From assembly GCF_006715785.1 (NCBI RefSeq), contig NZ_VFNX01000003.1, positions 310,001 through 374,000 on the forward strand: a DNA stretch of 64,000 nucleotides, written 5' to 3'. The translations under genes were made by a program, and so were the position numbers. This document shows, piece after piece, positions 34,093-43,958 of the stretch. The notes under the pieces were generated by a model, which was not told the DNA's origin, ran no database searches, and saw only the letters and a list, made by a program, of their open reading frames with translations. Position 1 is the stretch's first letter. The number at the start of each line of letters is the position of its first letter. The DNA is from Streptomyces puniciscabiei (lineage in GTDB: Bacteria > Actinomycetota > Actinomycetes > Streptomycetales > Streptomycetaceae).

Positions 34093-36261
34093 GTCGCTGA
34101 ACGGCTCCCCCTTCTCCGCCTTCTCCACGAGCAGCGCGGGCGGGGTGAAACGCTCGCCGTAGGCCTCGGCGAGCTCACGCGCGCGGGCCACGAATCCGGG
34201 CAGGCCCCCTTCGTAGCCGTTGATGTACTGCAGGACGCCGCCGGTCCAGCCCGGGAAGCCGATGCCGAGGATCGAGCCGATGTTGGCGTCGGCGACCGAG
34301 GTCAGCACGCCCTCCTCCAGCAGGCGCACGGTGTCGAGCGCCTCGGAGAAGAGCATCCGCTCCTGCATGTCCCGGAACGGGATCCGGTGTCCCGGCTTGG
34401 TGAAGTGCTCGCGCAGGCCCGGCCAGAGCCCGGCCCGCTTGCCGTCCTCGGTGTAGTCGTAGAAGCCGGCGCCGCCGCTGCGGCCCGGGCGGCCGAACTC
34501 GTCCACCATGCGGTCGATGACCGCCTCCGCCGGGTGCACGGTCCAGGTGCCGCCCGCCTCCTCCACGGCCCGCCTGGTCTCGTTGCGGATCTTGCGCGGG
34601 AGGGTGAGGGTCAGCTCGTCCATGAGGGAGAGCACCTTGGCCGGGTAGCCGGCCTGGGCCGCGGCCTGCTCGACGGAGGCGGGCTCCAGCCCCTCGCCGA
34701 CCATGGCGACGCCCTCGTTGATGAAGTGGCCGATCACGCGGGAGGTGAAGAAGCCGCGCGAGTCGTTCACCACGATCGGCGTCTTGTTGATCTGCCGGAC
34801 CAGGTCGAAGGCCCGGGCCAGGGCCTCGTCCCCGGTGCGCTCGCCCTTGATGATCTCCACCAGCGGCATCTTGTCGACCGGGGAGAAGAAGTGCAGCCCG
34901 ATGAAGTCGCCCTGGCGCTCCACGCCCTCGGCGAGCGTGGTGATGGGCAGGGTGGAGGTGTTGGAGCACAGCAGCGCGTCGGGCGCGACGACGGACTCGA
35001 TCTCCTGGAACACCTTGTGCTTGAGCGCGGTGTCCTCGAAGACGGCCTCGATCACCGCGTCGCAGCCCGCGAGGTCGGCGGCGTCGCCGGTGGGCGTGAT
35101 CCGGCCGAGCAGCGCGTCCGCCTTCTCCTGGCTGGTACGGCCCTTGGCGACGGCCTTGGCGCACAGCTTCTCGGAGTAGCCCTTGCCCTTGGTCGCGGCC
35201 TCCAGGGAGACGTCCTTCAGGACGACGTCGATGCCGGCGCGGGCGCAGGAGTACGCGATGCCGGCGCCCATCATGCCGGCGCCGAGGACTGCGACCTTGC
35301 GGACCCGGCGGGGCTCGATGCCCTTCGGGCGGTTGGCGCCGGAGTTGACGGCCTGGAGGTCGAAGAAGAACGCCTGGATCATGTTCTTGGAGGTCTGCCC
35401 GGCGGCCAGCTCCACGAAGTAGCGGGCCTCGATGACCTGGGCGGTCTCGAAGTCGACCTGGGAGCCCTCGACGGCCGCGGCGAGGATGTTGCGGGGAGCC
35501 GGGTAGGGGGCGCCGTTCGTCTGCTTGCGCAGGGTGGCCGGGAAGGCGGGCAGGTTCGCGGCGAACTTCGGGTTGGCGGGCGTACCGCCGGGGATCCTGT
35601 AGCCGGGCTTGTCCCAGGGCTGCTGCGACTCGGGGTTGGCGTCGATGAAGGCGCGGGCCTTGGCGAGCAGTTCCTCGGGCGTGGCGGCGACCTCGTGGAC
35701 GAGGCCGTTCTCGTGGGCGCGGCGTGCGTTGTACTGCTGGCCCTGGAGGAGCACCTTCAGCAGGGCGTCGGCGATGCCCAGCAGCCGTACGGTGCGCACG
35801 ACGCCGCCTCCGCCGGGGAGCAGGCCGAGGGTGACCTCGGGGCAGCCGATCTTGGTGCCGGAGGTGTCGAGGGCGACCCGGTGATGGCAGGCGAGGGCCA
35901 GTTCGAAGCCGCCGCCGAGGGCGGCGCCGTTGATGGCGGCGACGACGGGCTTGCCGAGCGTCTCGATGCGGCGCAGGTTGCGCTTGATGGCGAGGCCGCC
36001 GTCGAAGAGGTCCTGGGCGGTCTCCGGGGTGACCCGGATCAGGTCGCGCAGGTCGCCTCCCGCGAAGAAGGTCTTCTTGGCGGAGGTGAAGATGATGCCG
36101 CGGATGGAGTCCCGCTCGGCCTCCAGGCGGTCGGTGATCGCGGCGAGGGAGTCGCGGAACGCCTGGTTCATGGTGTTCGCGGACTGGTTGGGGTCGTCCA
36201 GGACGAGGGTGACGACACCGGTGTCGTCCTGCTCCCAGCGGATGGTGGTGCTCTCGGTCAT
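34078..36261 (-). CDS. FadB-like bifunctional enoyl-CoA hydratase / 3-hydroxyacyl-CoA dehydrogenase
   Basis: The alpha subunit of the beta-oxidation complex (727 residues). The N-terminal crotonase domain (about 1-290) has oxyanion-hole segments FAGGDLRDL and GAALGGGFELALACHHRVA. The NAD-dependent dehydrogenase domain starts at VAVLGAGMMGAGIAYSCARA and holds the catalytic His in GLHFFSPVDKMPLVEI. Two C-terminal helical repeats follow. ATG 36261 has GGAGACG upstream. It lies 50 bp downstream of the thiolase gene on the same strand, so the two form the FadA/FadB pair. Confidence 0.95.
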   Translation of the reverse strand: MTESTTIRWEQDDTGVVTLVLDDPNQSANTMNQAFRDSLAAITDRLEAERDSIRGIIFTSAKKTFFAGGDLRDLIRVTPETAQDLFDGGLAIKRNLRRIETLGKPVVAAINGAALGGGFELALACHHRVALDTSGTKIGCPEVTLGLLPGGGGVVRTVRLLGIADALLKVLLQGQQYNARRAHENGLVHEVAATPEELLAKARAFIDANPESQQPWDKPGYRIPGGTPANPKFAANLPAFPATLRKQTNGAPYPAPRNILAAAVEGSQVDFETAQVIEARYFVELAAGQTSKNMIQAFFFDLQAVNSGANRPKGIEPRRVRKVAVLGAGMMGAGIAYSCARAGIDVVLKDVSLEAATKGKGYSEKLCAKAVAKGRTSQEKADALLGRITPTGDAADLAGCDAVIEAVFEDTALKHKVFQEIESVVAPDALLCSNTSTLPITTLAEGVERQGDFIGLHFFSPVDKMPLVEIIKGERTGDEALARAFDLVRQINKTPIVVNDSRGFFTSRVIGHFINEGVAMVGEGLEPASVEQAAAQAGYPAKVLSLMDELTLTLPRKIRNETRRAVEEAGGTWTVHPAEAVIDRMVDEFGRPGRSGGAGFYDYTEDGKRAGLWPGLREHFTKPGHRIPFRDMQERMLFSEALDTVRLLEEGVLTSVADANIGSILGIGFPGWTGGVLQYINGYEGGLPGFVARARELAEAYGERFTPPALLVEKAEKGEPFSDSVRS

Positions 36262-36311
36262 GACAGTCGTCTCCGTTGAGGTCTCGGAAGTCCCGTGATT
36301 CCGCGGGGAGT

Positions 36312-37526
<1,215 letters not shown>

Positions 37527-37569
37527 TGGTGTGCCTTTCGGGAGGGTGGGCCGAGCGGGCTGGGCCGGG

Positions 37570-38730
37570 TCAGTCGGCGTCGGTGACCGGGTCGTCGTTC
37601 ACGGGTGCGGGTATCCCCCAGTCCCGCGCCACCGCCTCCGTGTCGGCACCCGGCAGGGCGGGGCCGGTACGGACGCCTGTGGGGGTGGCGGAGAAGCGGG
37701 GGGCGGGGGCCGGCTGGGTGATGCCGGCGTGGTCGGTGAAGGTGCCGCGAGCGGCCAGGTGCGGGTGGTGCGGGGCCTCGCGCAGGGAGAGCACGGGGGC
37801 CACACAGGCGTCGGTGCCCTCGAAGAGTGCCGTCCACTCGTCCCGGGTGCGGGACTTGAAGCGGGCGGCGACGCGCTCGCGCAGCTCGCCCCAGCGGGTG
37901 ACGTCCTTGTGGGCCGGTGCCAGGTCGTCCAGGCCGAGCAGGCGCAGGAACTCCGCGTAGAACTGACCTTCCAGGGCGCCGACCGCCATGTGCTTGCCGT
38001 CGGCGGTCTCGTAGGTGCCGTAGTAGGGGCAGCCTCCGTCGAGGAGGTTGGCGCCGCGCCGGTCCTGCCAGCCGCCGGCCGCGAGCATGCCGTGGATCAT
38101 CGCCGAGAGGTGGGCCGTGCCGTCCACGATGGCGGCGTCGACGACCTGTCCGGTGCCCGTCACGCGCGCGTGGTGCAGGGCGGCGAGCACGCCGACGACC
38201 AGGTACAGGGAGCCGCCCGCGTAGTCGCCGAGCAGGTTGGCGGGAAAGACCGGGGGCTCGTCCGGGCGGCCGGTCATGCCGAGGGTGCCGGTGAGCGCGA
38301 TGTAGGCCACGTCGTGTCCCGCGCGGTCGGCGAGGGGGCCGTGCTGTCCCCAGCCGGTCATGCGGCCGTAGACCAGGCGGGGGTTGCGGGCGTGGCAGTG
38401 CTCGGGGCCGACGCCGAGGCGCTCGGCGACGCCCGGGCGGTAGCCCTCGACGAGGATGTCGGCCCGCTCGACGAGGTCCAGCACGCGCGCGGGGCCGTCC
38501 GGCGCCTTCAGGTCGACCACGACCGAGCGCTTGTTGCGGTTGGTGACGTCGTACGCGGGGTCGATGCCGAGGCCGGGGCCACGGGGCCGGTCCACCCGCA
38601 CCACGTCCGCGCCCAGGTCCGCGAGGAGCATGGCGGCGAACGGGCCCGGACCGATGCCGGCCAGCTCGACCACGCGCACGCCGGAGAGCGGACCGCTGCC
38701 CGGCGTCGCCGGCGTCTGTGCCGTCGTCAT
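37570..38730 (-). CDS. CaiB/BaiF-family CoA transferase (alpha-methylacyl-CoA racemase-like)
   Basis: A 386-residue type III CoA-transferase fold. The N-terminus [30 protein letters not shown] and the segment [12 protein letters not shown] are typical of the alpha-methylacyl-CoA racemase branch. [14 protein letters not shown] carries the histidine-aspartate region used by racemases. Racemisation of 2-methylacyl-CoA before beta-oxidation would fit its position upstream of the thiolase and FadB genes. ATG 38730 ([11 protein letters not shown]) is the family-like start. Confidence 0.9.
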   Translation of the reverse strand: MTTAQTPATPGSGPLSGVRVVELAGIGPGPFAAMLLADLGADVVRVDRPRGPGLGIDPAYDVTNRNKRSVVVDLKAPDGPARVLDLVERADILVEGYRPGVAERLGVGPEHCHARNPRLVYGRMTGWGQHGPLADRAGHDVAYIALTGTLGMTGRPDEPPVFPANLLGDYAGGSLYLVVGVLAALHHARVTGTGQVVDAAIVDGTAHLSAMIHGMLAAGGWQDRRGANLLDGGCPYYGTYETADGKHMAVGALEGQFYAEFLRLLGLDDLAPAHKDVTRWGELRERVAARFKSRTRDEWTALFEGTDACVAPVLSLREAPHHPHLAARGTFTDHAGITQPAPAPRFSATPTGVRTGPALPGADTEAVARDWGIPAPVNDDPVTDAD

Positions 38731-39097
38731 GCGTCCAGCCCCCAAGCGCGTGTGACACAACTGATGTAACACCGGTGATGCTAAGAACGCGTTCCACCGG
38801 ACACAAGACCCAACGAGCAAGCGCTTAGCCAAGTGCCCGGCTGCGCGCACATCACCCGGGAGAGTGAGAGGCGGCTGCGGCCCGCTCCGCGCCGACGGCC
38901 TCGCCGCGGAGTCGGACGGCGGGGCCGGGCGGGCGACCGCCGTCGCCCACACCGAGGAACTCGCACGCTTCCTCCCGTTTCGTCGGGGCGTTCCCGGCTG
39001 CGGCCACCGCTGCCTCCGGGCTGCTCGTCGTCGCTCGCTCCCCTCACGCTAGCCTCAGCCACCGACAGCGGCGCGGGCTGCGGGACCAAGGGGTGTC
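38731..39097. promoter_or_regulatory. Divergent intergenic region with two palindromes near the CaiB start
   Basis: No gene is supported in these 367 bp. Close to the CaiB-type start lie GTGTGACAC (38750-38758) and CACCGGTG (38770-38777), both palindromic and in AT-richer DNA, so they are candidate operators for the fatty-acid oxidation operon. The remainder (38850-39080) is GC-rich without recognisable signals and must hold the promoter of the next plus-strand gene. Confidence 0.4.
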
Positions 39098-40297
39098 ATG
39101 AGCAGGCTGAACAGGACGGACCGTCCCTACGACATCGTGCTCTTCGGAGCCACCGGCTTCGTCGGCACCCTCACGGCGGAGTATCTCGCCGCGCACGCGC
39201 CGAAGGACCTGCGCTGGGCGGTGGCCGGCCGCGACCAGGGCAAGCTGGAACGGCTGCGCGAGAGGCTGCCCGGCGGCACCGACATCGGCGTGCTGCGGGC
39301 CGACGTGAGCGAACCCGCGACCCTGCACGCCCTCGCCGGGCACGCGCGCGTGGTCGCCACGACCGTCGGGCCGTACGTGCTCCACGGCGAGGAACTGGTC
39401 GCCGCCTGCGCGGACGCCGGGACCGACTACCTGGACCTGACCGGCGAGCCGGAGTTCGTGGACCTGATGTACGTCCGGCACGACGCACGCGCGCGGGAGA
39501 CCGGCGCGCGCCTGGTGCACGCGTGCGGTTTCGACTCCGTACCCCACGACCTGGGCGTGTACTTCACGGTCCGGCAGCTGCCGGAAGGCGTACCGCTGAC
39601 CGTGGACGGATACGTGACCGCCGACGCGGCCTTCTCCGGCGGCACCCTGGCCTCGGCGCTGAACCAGTTCGCCCGCGGCCGGCAGCTGCTGGCCGCGGCG
39701 CGCGAACGGGGCCGGCACGAGCCGCGGCTGATGGGGCGCCGGGTCGCGGCGCCGACGGGCGCGCCCCGGTTCGCCAAGGAGGTCGGCGCGTGGGCGCTGC
39801 CGCTGCCGACCGTCGACCCGCAGATCGTGCGCCGCTCGGCGAAGGCGCTCGACCGGTACGGCCCCGACTTCCGCTACCGGCACTACGCGGCGGTGCGGCG
39901 CCTGCCGGTCGCCCTCGGCGGGGTCGCCGCCGTCGGCGCGGTGCTGGCGGCCGCCCAACTGCCGCCCGCACGGCGTTGGTTGTCGGGCCGGCTGCAGCCG
40001 GGGGACGGGCCGAGCGCGGAGAAGCGGGCACGGAGCCGGTTCGCGGTGCGCTTCGTCGGCGAGGGCGGCGGGCGGCGCGTGTTCACGGAGGTCTCGGGCG
40101 GCGACCCCGGCTACGACGAGACGGCGAAGATGTTCGCCGAGGCGGCCCTCAGCCTGGCCTTCGACGACCTGCCGCCGGCGGCCGGGCAGGTCACCACGGC
40201 GCAGGCGATGGGCGACGCCCTGACCGAGCGGCTGCGCGCCGCGGGGATCACCTTCCGGGTCGCGGCCACGGGCCCGGACGCCTCCTCCCCCGTTTGA
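39098..40297 (+). CDS. Saccharopine-dehydrogenase-like NADP-binding protein (trans-acting enoyl reductase type)
   Basis: A 399-residue protein with an N-terminal Rossmann fold (YDIVLFGATGFVGTLTAEYL, about 11-30) followed by GRDQGKLERL, VVATTVGPYVLHGEELV, CADAGTDYLDLTGE and ACGFDSVPHDLG. This is the layout of mycobacterial proteins such as the trans-acting enoyl reductase of phthiocerol lipids. A hydrophobic patch (VALGGVAAVGAVLAAAQL) suggests membrane association. No polyketide synthase is nearby, so the mycobacterial role should not be copied over. Some relatives are annotated only as saccharopine dehydrogenase. Confidence 0.82.
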   Translation: MSRLNRTDRPYDIVLFGATGFVGTLTAEYLAAHAPKDLRWAVAGRDQGKLERLRERLPGGTDIGVLRADVSEPATLHALAGHARVVATTVGPYVLHGEELVAACADAGTDYLDLTGEPEFVDLMYVRHDARARETGARLVHACGFDSVPHDLGVYFTVRQLPEGVPLTVDGYVTADAAFSGGTLASALNQFARGRQLLAAARERGRHEPRLMGRRVAAPTGAPRFAKEVGAWALPLPTVDPQIVRRSAKALDRYGPDFRYRHYAAVRRLPVALGGVAAVGAVLAAAQLPPARRWLSGRLQPGDGPSAEKRARSRFAVRFVGEGGGRRVFTEVSGGDPGYDETAKMFAEAALSLAFDDLPPAAGQVTTAQAMGDALTERLRAAGITFRVAATGPDASSPV

Positions 40298-40412
40298 GAC
40301 TTCCCCAGGGACCGCCCCCGGCCACCAGCGACCGTCGCCGCGAAAGTCTCACAAGGTTCTTCAATGAAACGATGGAGGCCCAGGCCGTAGAGCCGAAGGA
40401 GGCGCAAGAGGC

Positions 40413-40601
40413 ATGAAGTTCGTGCTCGAAGTGACCGTGGACGAGGGCGCGCCGGCGCAGGAACGCGCCGGTGAGCTGGGACGCATCCTGCGCTACTGGG
40501 GCGGGAACCTCCACCATTACGCCCTCGAACCCGGAGACGGCTCGGCCGTCCACGACTCGGAGTATCAGGAGGTCGGCGCCTGGCGCGTCGTCGCCTCCTG
40601 A
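40413..40601 (+). CDS. Small conserved hypothetical protein (62 residues)
   Basis: A short soluble alpha/beta protein (MKFVLEVTVDEGAPAQERAG, then LRYWGGNLHHYALEPGDG, then YQEVGAWRVVAS). It has a strong GGAGG-type site about 11 bases upstream (GAAGGAGGCGCAAGAGGC). No known motif or membrane segment is seen. Its 3' end overlaps the convergent endonuclease V gene by 37 bp, which argues for a real, constrained ORF. Function unknown. Confidence 0.75.
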   Translation: MKFVLEVTVDEGAPAQERAGELGRILRYWGGNLHHYALEPGDGSAVHDSEYQEVGAWRVVAS

Positions 40602-41305
40602 GCGCCGTGTCCGGTGCTCTGTGCCGCCTCCCGCAGTGCCCGGCGGCACAGGGCGTCCGCCCGGCGCGTGGTCTCCGGCAGCCGGTAGCGCGGGGTCAGG
40701 GCCAGCGTGTGGGCGACGGCGTTGTCCAGGCTCACCCGGTGGCCGACGGAGACGAAGACCGGTTTGACGCCGTCCCGGGTGCGCAGTGCGCGCCCGACCT
40801 CCTCGTCCCGGGCGAGCAGCGGGGCCCAGGCGCCCCGCGCCGGGTCCGGATCGTCGTAGGTGAAGGTGAACGGGTTCTTGGCGACGCCGATGGCCGGCAG
40901 GCCGGTGAGCACGCCGAGGTGGCTCGCGAGGCCGAAGCGGCGCGGATGGGCCAGGCCGTAGCCGTCGCAGACCACCAGGCCGGGAGAGCACGGCAGCCGG
41001 TCCAGGGCGGCCCGGACGGCCGGCATCTCGCGGAAGGCGAGGAGGCCGGGCACGTACGGGAAGGAGACCCGGCCGACGGCCGTCGCCTCGGCCACCACCT
41101 CCAGGGTGGCGGCGTCCAGCACGACGGCCGCCGCGGCGACGAGGTCGAGCTCGTCGTCGTAGGCGACGTCGACCCCGGTGACCCGGCCCGTGCCGGGCTC
41201 GGGTCCGCGCTCGTCGAGCACCACACGCCCGCGCAGTTCGTCCTGGACCGCCCGGGCCTCTTCCTCGGTCGCGGGCCAGCCCGCGGGTACGCCTACGGTC
41301 GTCAT
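40565..41305 (-). CDS. nfi: Endonuclease V (deoxyinosine-specific)
   Basis: Repair nuclease that nicks the second phosphodiester 3' of deoxyinosine. The 246 residues show the family motifs in order: catalytic Asp in GVDVAYDD, the wedge FPYVPGLLAFRE, metal-binding CDGYGLAHPRRFGLASHLGV, GVAKN and PVFVSVGHRVSLDNAV. ATG 41305 (MTTVGVPAGWPAT) is selected; the extended frame upstream runs through the divergent YciI-like gene. It sits head to head with that gene, 60 bp apart. Confidence 0.93.
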   Translation of the reverse strand: MTTVGVPAGWPATEEEARAVQDELRGRVVLDERGPEPGTGRVTGVDVAYDDELDLVAAAAVVLDAATLEVVAEATAVGRVSFPYVPGLLAFREMPAVRAALDRLPCSPGLVVCDGYGLAHPRRFGLASHLGVLTGLPAIGVAKNPFTFTYDDPDPARGAWAPLLARDEEVGRALRTRDGVKPVFVSVGHRVSLDNAVAHTLALTPRYRLPETTRRADALCRRALREAAQSTGHGAQEATTRQAPTS

Positions 41306-41365
41306 GGTGACCTGAACTGTACGGTCCCGGGGCCGTCGTGGGAGCCGGGGGGTAGGGTCGCGATC

Positions 41366-41662
41366 ATGTTCGTACTGGAGCTGACCTACACCGCACCTCT
41401 CGACGCCGTCGACGCGCTGCTGCCGGAGCACGTGGCATGGCTCGAGGAGCAGTACGAGAAGGGCCTCTTCCTGGCCTCCGGGCGCAAGCACCCGCGGGAC
41501 GGCGGGGTGATCCTCGCCGTCGCCGGGGACCGCGCCCGGATCGAGGAGATCGTGGCGGGCGACCCCTTCGCCGCCGGCGGCGTGTGCACCTACCGCATCA
41601 CGGAGTTCACCGCCACGAAAACGGCCCCGGAACTGGCCCGCCACCGGCAGACACTGGCCTGA
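41366..41662 (+). CDS. YciI-family protein
   Basis: A 98-residue ferredoxin-like-fold protein. MFVLELTYTAPLDAVDALLP, EHVAWLEEQYEKGLFLASGR, GGVILAVAG and DPFAAGGVCTYRITEF follow the YCII domain pattern, with the conserved His and Asp of the putative active site. The molecular function is not defined for most members. Confidence 0.85.
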   Translation: MFVLELTYTAPLDAVDALLPEHVAWLEEQYEKGLFLASGRKHPRDGGVILAVAGDRARIEEIVAGDPFAAGGVCTYRITEFTATKTAPELARHRQTLA

Positions 41663-41689
41663 CTCCGCCACTGATCACCTTCTTGGCGT

Positions 41690-42028
41690 TCAGCCCTTCT
41701 TGGCGTTCAGCGCGCGCTGCAACTCGTCCTTGTTCATGTGCGAACGGCCCTCGATGCCGCGCTGCTTCGCCTCGTTGTACAGCTGGTCGCGGGTCGGGCC
41801 CTGGGAACCGACCCGGTTGCCCGACCGCTGACCGCCGCGCTTGCTGGACGACATGTCCTGCGTCGAGCTGCGGCTCGCGGTCTTGGACTCACCGGAGCGG
41901 GCGCGTTCCTTGTTGACCGTCCGCGCGGCGATCTCCTTGGCGCGCCCGGTGCTCTCGCCCCGGTCCTGCGCGCTCTTCTTGATGTGCTCGTACTGGCGCT
42001 CGCGCTTGGAGCTGGAACCGGCGGGCAT
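41690..42028 (-). CDS. Basic small protein, plasmid-stabilisation/Rho-N-like annotation in Streptomyces
   Basis: A 112-residue hydrophilic, strongly basic protein (SSSKRERQYEHIKKSAQDRG, then RAKEIAARTVNKERARSG). It ends in a short helical domain (TRDQLYNEAKQRGIEGRSHM, NKDELQRAL) that resembles a Rho-N/SAP-like nucleic-acid-binding motif. Streptomycete homologues are commonly called plasmid stabilisation protein, but no toxin partner is present here and that label is probably uninformative. ATG 42028 has AAGGGAGCG upstream. Confidence 0.8.
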   Translation of the reverse strand: MPAGSSSKRERQYEHIKKSAQDRGESTGRAKEIAARTVNKERARSGESKTASRSSTQDMSSSKRGGQRSGNRVGSQGPTRDQLYNEAKQRGIEGRSHMNKDELQRALNAKKG

Positions 42029-42087
42029 GATCGCTCCCTTTCTCTCGCTCTTCGTGGGAACGAGTACCCGGGTTCCGGGCGTTCACC

Positions 42088-43191
42088 TCAGCGTTCCAGC
42101 CGCGCGACCCTCCCCTGCTCGCCGGCCGCCCAGCAGCTGAGGTCGGGCGTGCAGTCCACGGTGTCGTACGAGCCGGTGTCGATCGTGCGCCAGGTGCGGC
42201 CGGCGTCGATGGTGAGGTCGGTGCCCGTGGGGCCGACGGCGAGCGCGGCGGTGCGGCTGTGCGGCAGCCAGACGGCCCCGGAGCGGTAGGCGGGCGGGGG
42301 CGCGGTGGCCGCGGTCCAGGTGCGGCCGCCGTCGGCGGTGACCGCGGCGGCCCGCGGCGAGGCCTGGTCGGGGCGGTAGTCGCCGCCGACGGCGAGGCCG
42401 TGGCCGCGGTCGCGGAACGCGAGCGCGAAGACGCCCTTGGCGGGATCGCCGGCCGGCACCGGCGTGTCGGCGGCCGTCCAGGTCAGTCCGCGGTCGGCGG
42501 AGTGCAGCACGCGCGCGTGGGCGCCGCCGCCGGTGGCCAGCCAGACGTCCTTCGGGCCCGAGGTCACCAGGCACTGGCCGCTCGCGGCGAAGCCCGCCTC
42601 GCCGTCGAGGGCGGGCGGCATGCCCGCCGAGGGCAGCACCCGCCAGGAGCGGCCGCCGTCGCTCGTGGACAGGATGCGGAATCTTCCGTCCACGGGGTCG
42701 CTCATCGCGAGGCCGTGCCGGCGGTCGAAGAAGGCCAGGCAGTCGTAGAACGCGTTCGGGTCGGGGTTGCGGAACGACTCCGTCCAGGTCGCCCCGCCGT
42801 CCTCGGTGCGGTACAGGCGGGAGGCCTCGCCCTCGCCGATGGCCAGCACCACGGCGCGCCGCGCGTCGAACGCCTCGACGTCCCGGAACTGCAGATCGGC
42901 CGCGCCCGGCGGTGAGACGTTTCGCCAGCTCGCTCCGCCGTCCGTGGTGCGCAGCACCGTGCCGCCGGTGCCGGCCAGCCAGGCGGTGTGCCGGTCGACG
43001 GCCGCGAGGCCCCGGAAGCGGACCTGCGGGGTGCCGGGATCCTTCGGCGCCCAGTGCGGGCTGCCCCGCCCCTGGGGCGCTGCCTCGGCGGTGGGCACGG
43101 TCAGCGCGGCCAGTGCCGCCCCGCACGCCACCCCCGCCGCCAGCAGCCTGCTCGTGCGTCCTCTGCGTCGCGTGCTCCCCAAGCGCCTCAT
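42088..43191 (-). CDS. Secreted BNR/Asp-box beta-propeller protein (YCF48-like)
   Basis: A 367-residue exported protein. It has an Arg-rich n-region and a signal peptide core (LLAAGVACGAALAALTVPTAEAA). At least five Asp-box repeats follow (TTDGGASW, TEDGGATW, TSDGGRSW, SADRGLTW, TADGGRTW), one per propeller blade, as in YCF48/HCF136 photosystem-assembly-like and sialidase folds. No catalytic sialidase triad is evident, so a binding or scaffold role is more likely. ATG 43191 gives a normal signal peptide; the longer frame to 43272 is rejected. Confidence 0.85.
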   Translation of the reverse strand: MRRLGSTRRRGRTSRLLAAGVACGAALAALTVPTAEAAPQGRGSPHWAPKDPGTPQVRFRGLAAVDRHTAWLAGTGGTVLRTTDGGASWRNVSPPGAADLQFRDVEAFDARRAVVLAIGEGEASRLYRTEDGGATWTESFRNPDPNAFYDCLAFFDRRHGLAMSDPVDGRFRILSTSDGGRSWRVLPSAGMPPALDGEAGFAASGQCLVTSGPKDVWLATGGGAHARVLHSADRGLTWTAADTPVPAGDPAKGVFALAFRDRGHGLAVGGDYRPDQASPRAAAVTADGGRTWTAATAPPPAYRSGAVWLPHSRTAALAVGPTGTDLTIDAGRTWRTIDTGSYDTVDCTPDLSCWAAGEQGRVARLER

Positions 43192-43286
43192 GGCGGGCGA
43201 AGCTAGCCCACCGGCCAGGCGCCGTCCAGAGGCCAACTGCCCTTCGCGCACGGGGAGAGAGCGGGAGGGCACCGTGCATGAACACG

Positions 43287-43300
43287 GTGACCGAGGTCAC
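43287..43300. promoter_or_regulatory. Dyad GTGACC-GA-GGTCAC upstream of ssgD
   Basis: A 6-bp inverted repeat with a 2-base centre, 100 bp before the ssgD start in the divergent spacer. It could be an operator for either gene; no regulator is assigned. Confidence 0.3.
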
Positions 43301-43399
43301 TCGTGATTCCTGTGCACGGATCGGCCGGATCCGTCGTCTCTTCCGGTACCGGGTGCCGCACACCCGGGCGTAGTCCAGCCGTCACGAGGGAGCAAGGCG

Positions 43400-43816
43400 T
43401 TGTCCACCGTCATCGAGCAGCCCGTAGAGGCCCGTCTCGTCGCCGCCGCACCGCGCATGCCGAGCATTCCCGCCACGCTGCGCTACGACCGGTGCGACCC
43501 GTTCGCCGTCGTCATGGCCTTCCCGGCCCCGGCCACCCTCGAAGGGGTCGAGGTGTGCTGGACCTTCTCCCGCGAACTGCTCACGGCCGGGCTGCAGCGG
43601 CCCGAGGGGCACGGGGACGTCCGGGTGCGGCCGTACGGCTACGACCGCACCGTGCTGGAGTTCCACGCCCCCGAGGGCACCGCGATCGTGCACGTGCGCT
43701 CGGGCGAGATCCGGCGCTTCCTGGAGGCCACCAACGCGCTCGTGCCCGTCGGCCTCGAACACCTCCAGCTCGACCTGGACAACGACCTGGCCGAACTGAT
43801 GCGGGACGCCTGCTGA
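43400..43816 (+). CDS. ssgD: SsgA-like protein SsgD (sporulation/cell-wall protein)
   Basis: A 138-residue member of the actinomycete-specific SALP family, which controls septum and spore-wall assembly; SsgD has been linked to lateral and spore-wall integrity. The SALP core is seen in ATLRYDRCDPFAVVMAFP, WTFSRELLTAGLQRP, GDVRVRPYG and FLEATNALVPVGLE. The N-terminus MSTVIEQPVEARLVAAAP and the locus order fit ssgD of S. coelicolor rather than other SALPs. The start is TTG at 43400 with GAGGGAG upstream, which may limit translation. Confidence 0.88.
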   Translation: MSTVIEQPVEARLVAAAPRMPSIPATLRYDRCDPFAVVMAFPAPATLEGVEVCWTFSRELLTAGLQRPEGHGDVRVRPYGYDRTVLEFHAPEGTAIVHVRSGEIRRFLEATNALVPVGLEHLQLDLDNDLAELMRDAC

Positions 43817-43958
43817 GCACTCCGCGTGCGTGAAGGCGGGAGTGCGGCTTCGCGCGCGTGAGGCCCGCACTGGCGTCCCCGCGCGCGTGAACACGAAGCG
43901 CGCGAGAGGCTCCGCGTGCGTCGCCCGACGTCGGCTCCGCCTGCGCCGGCCGACGCCT

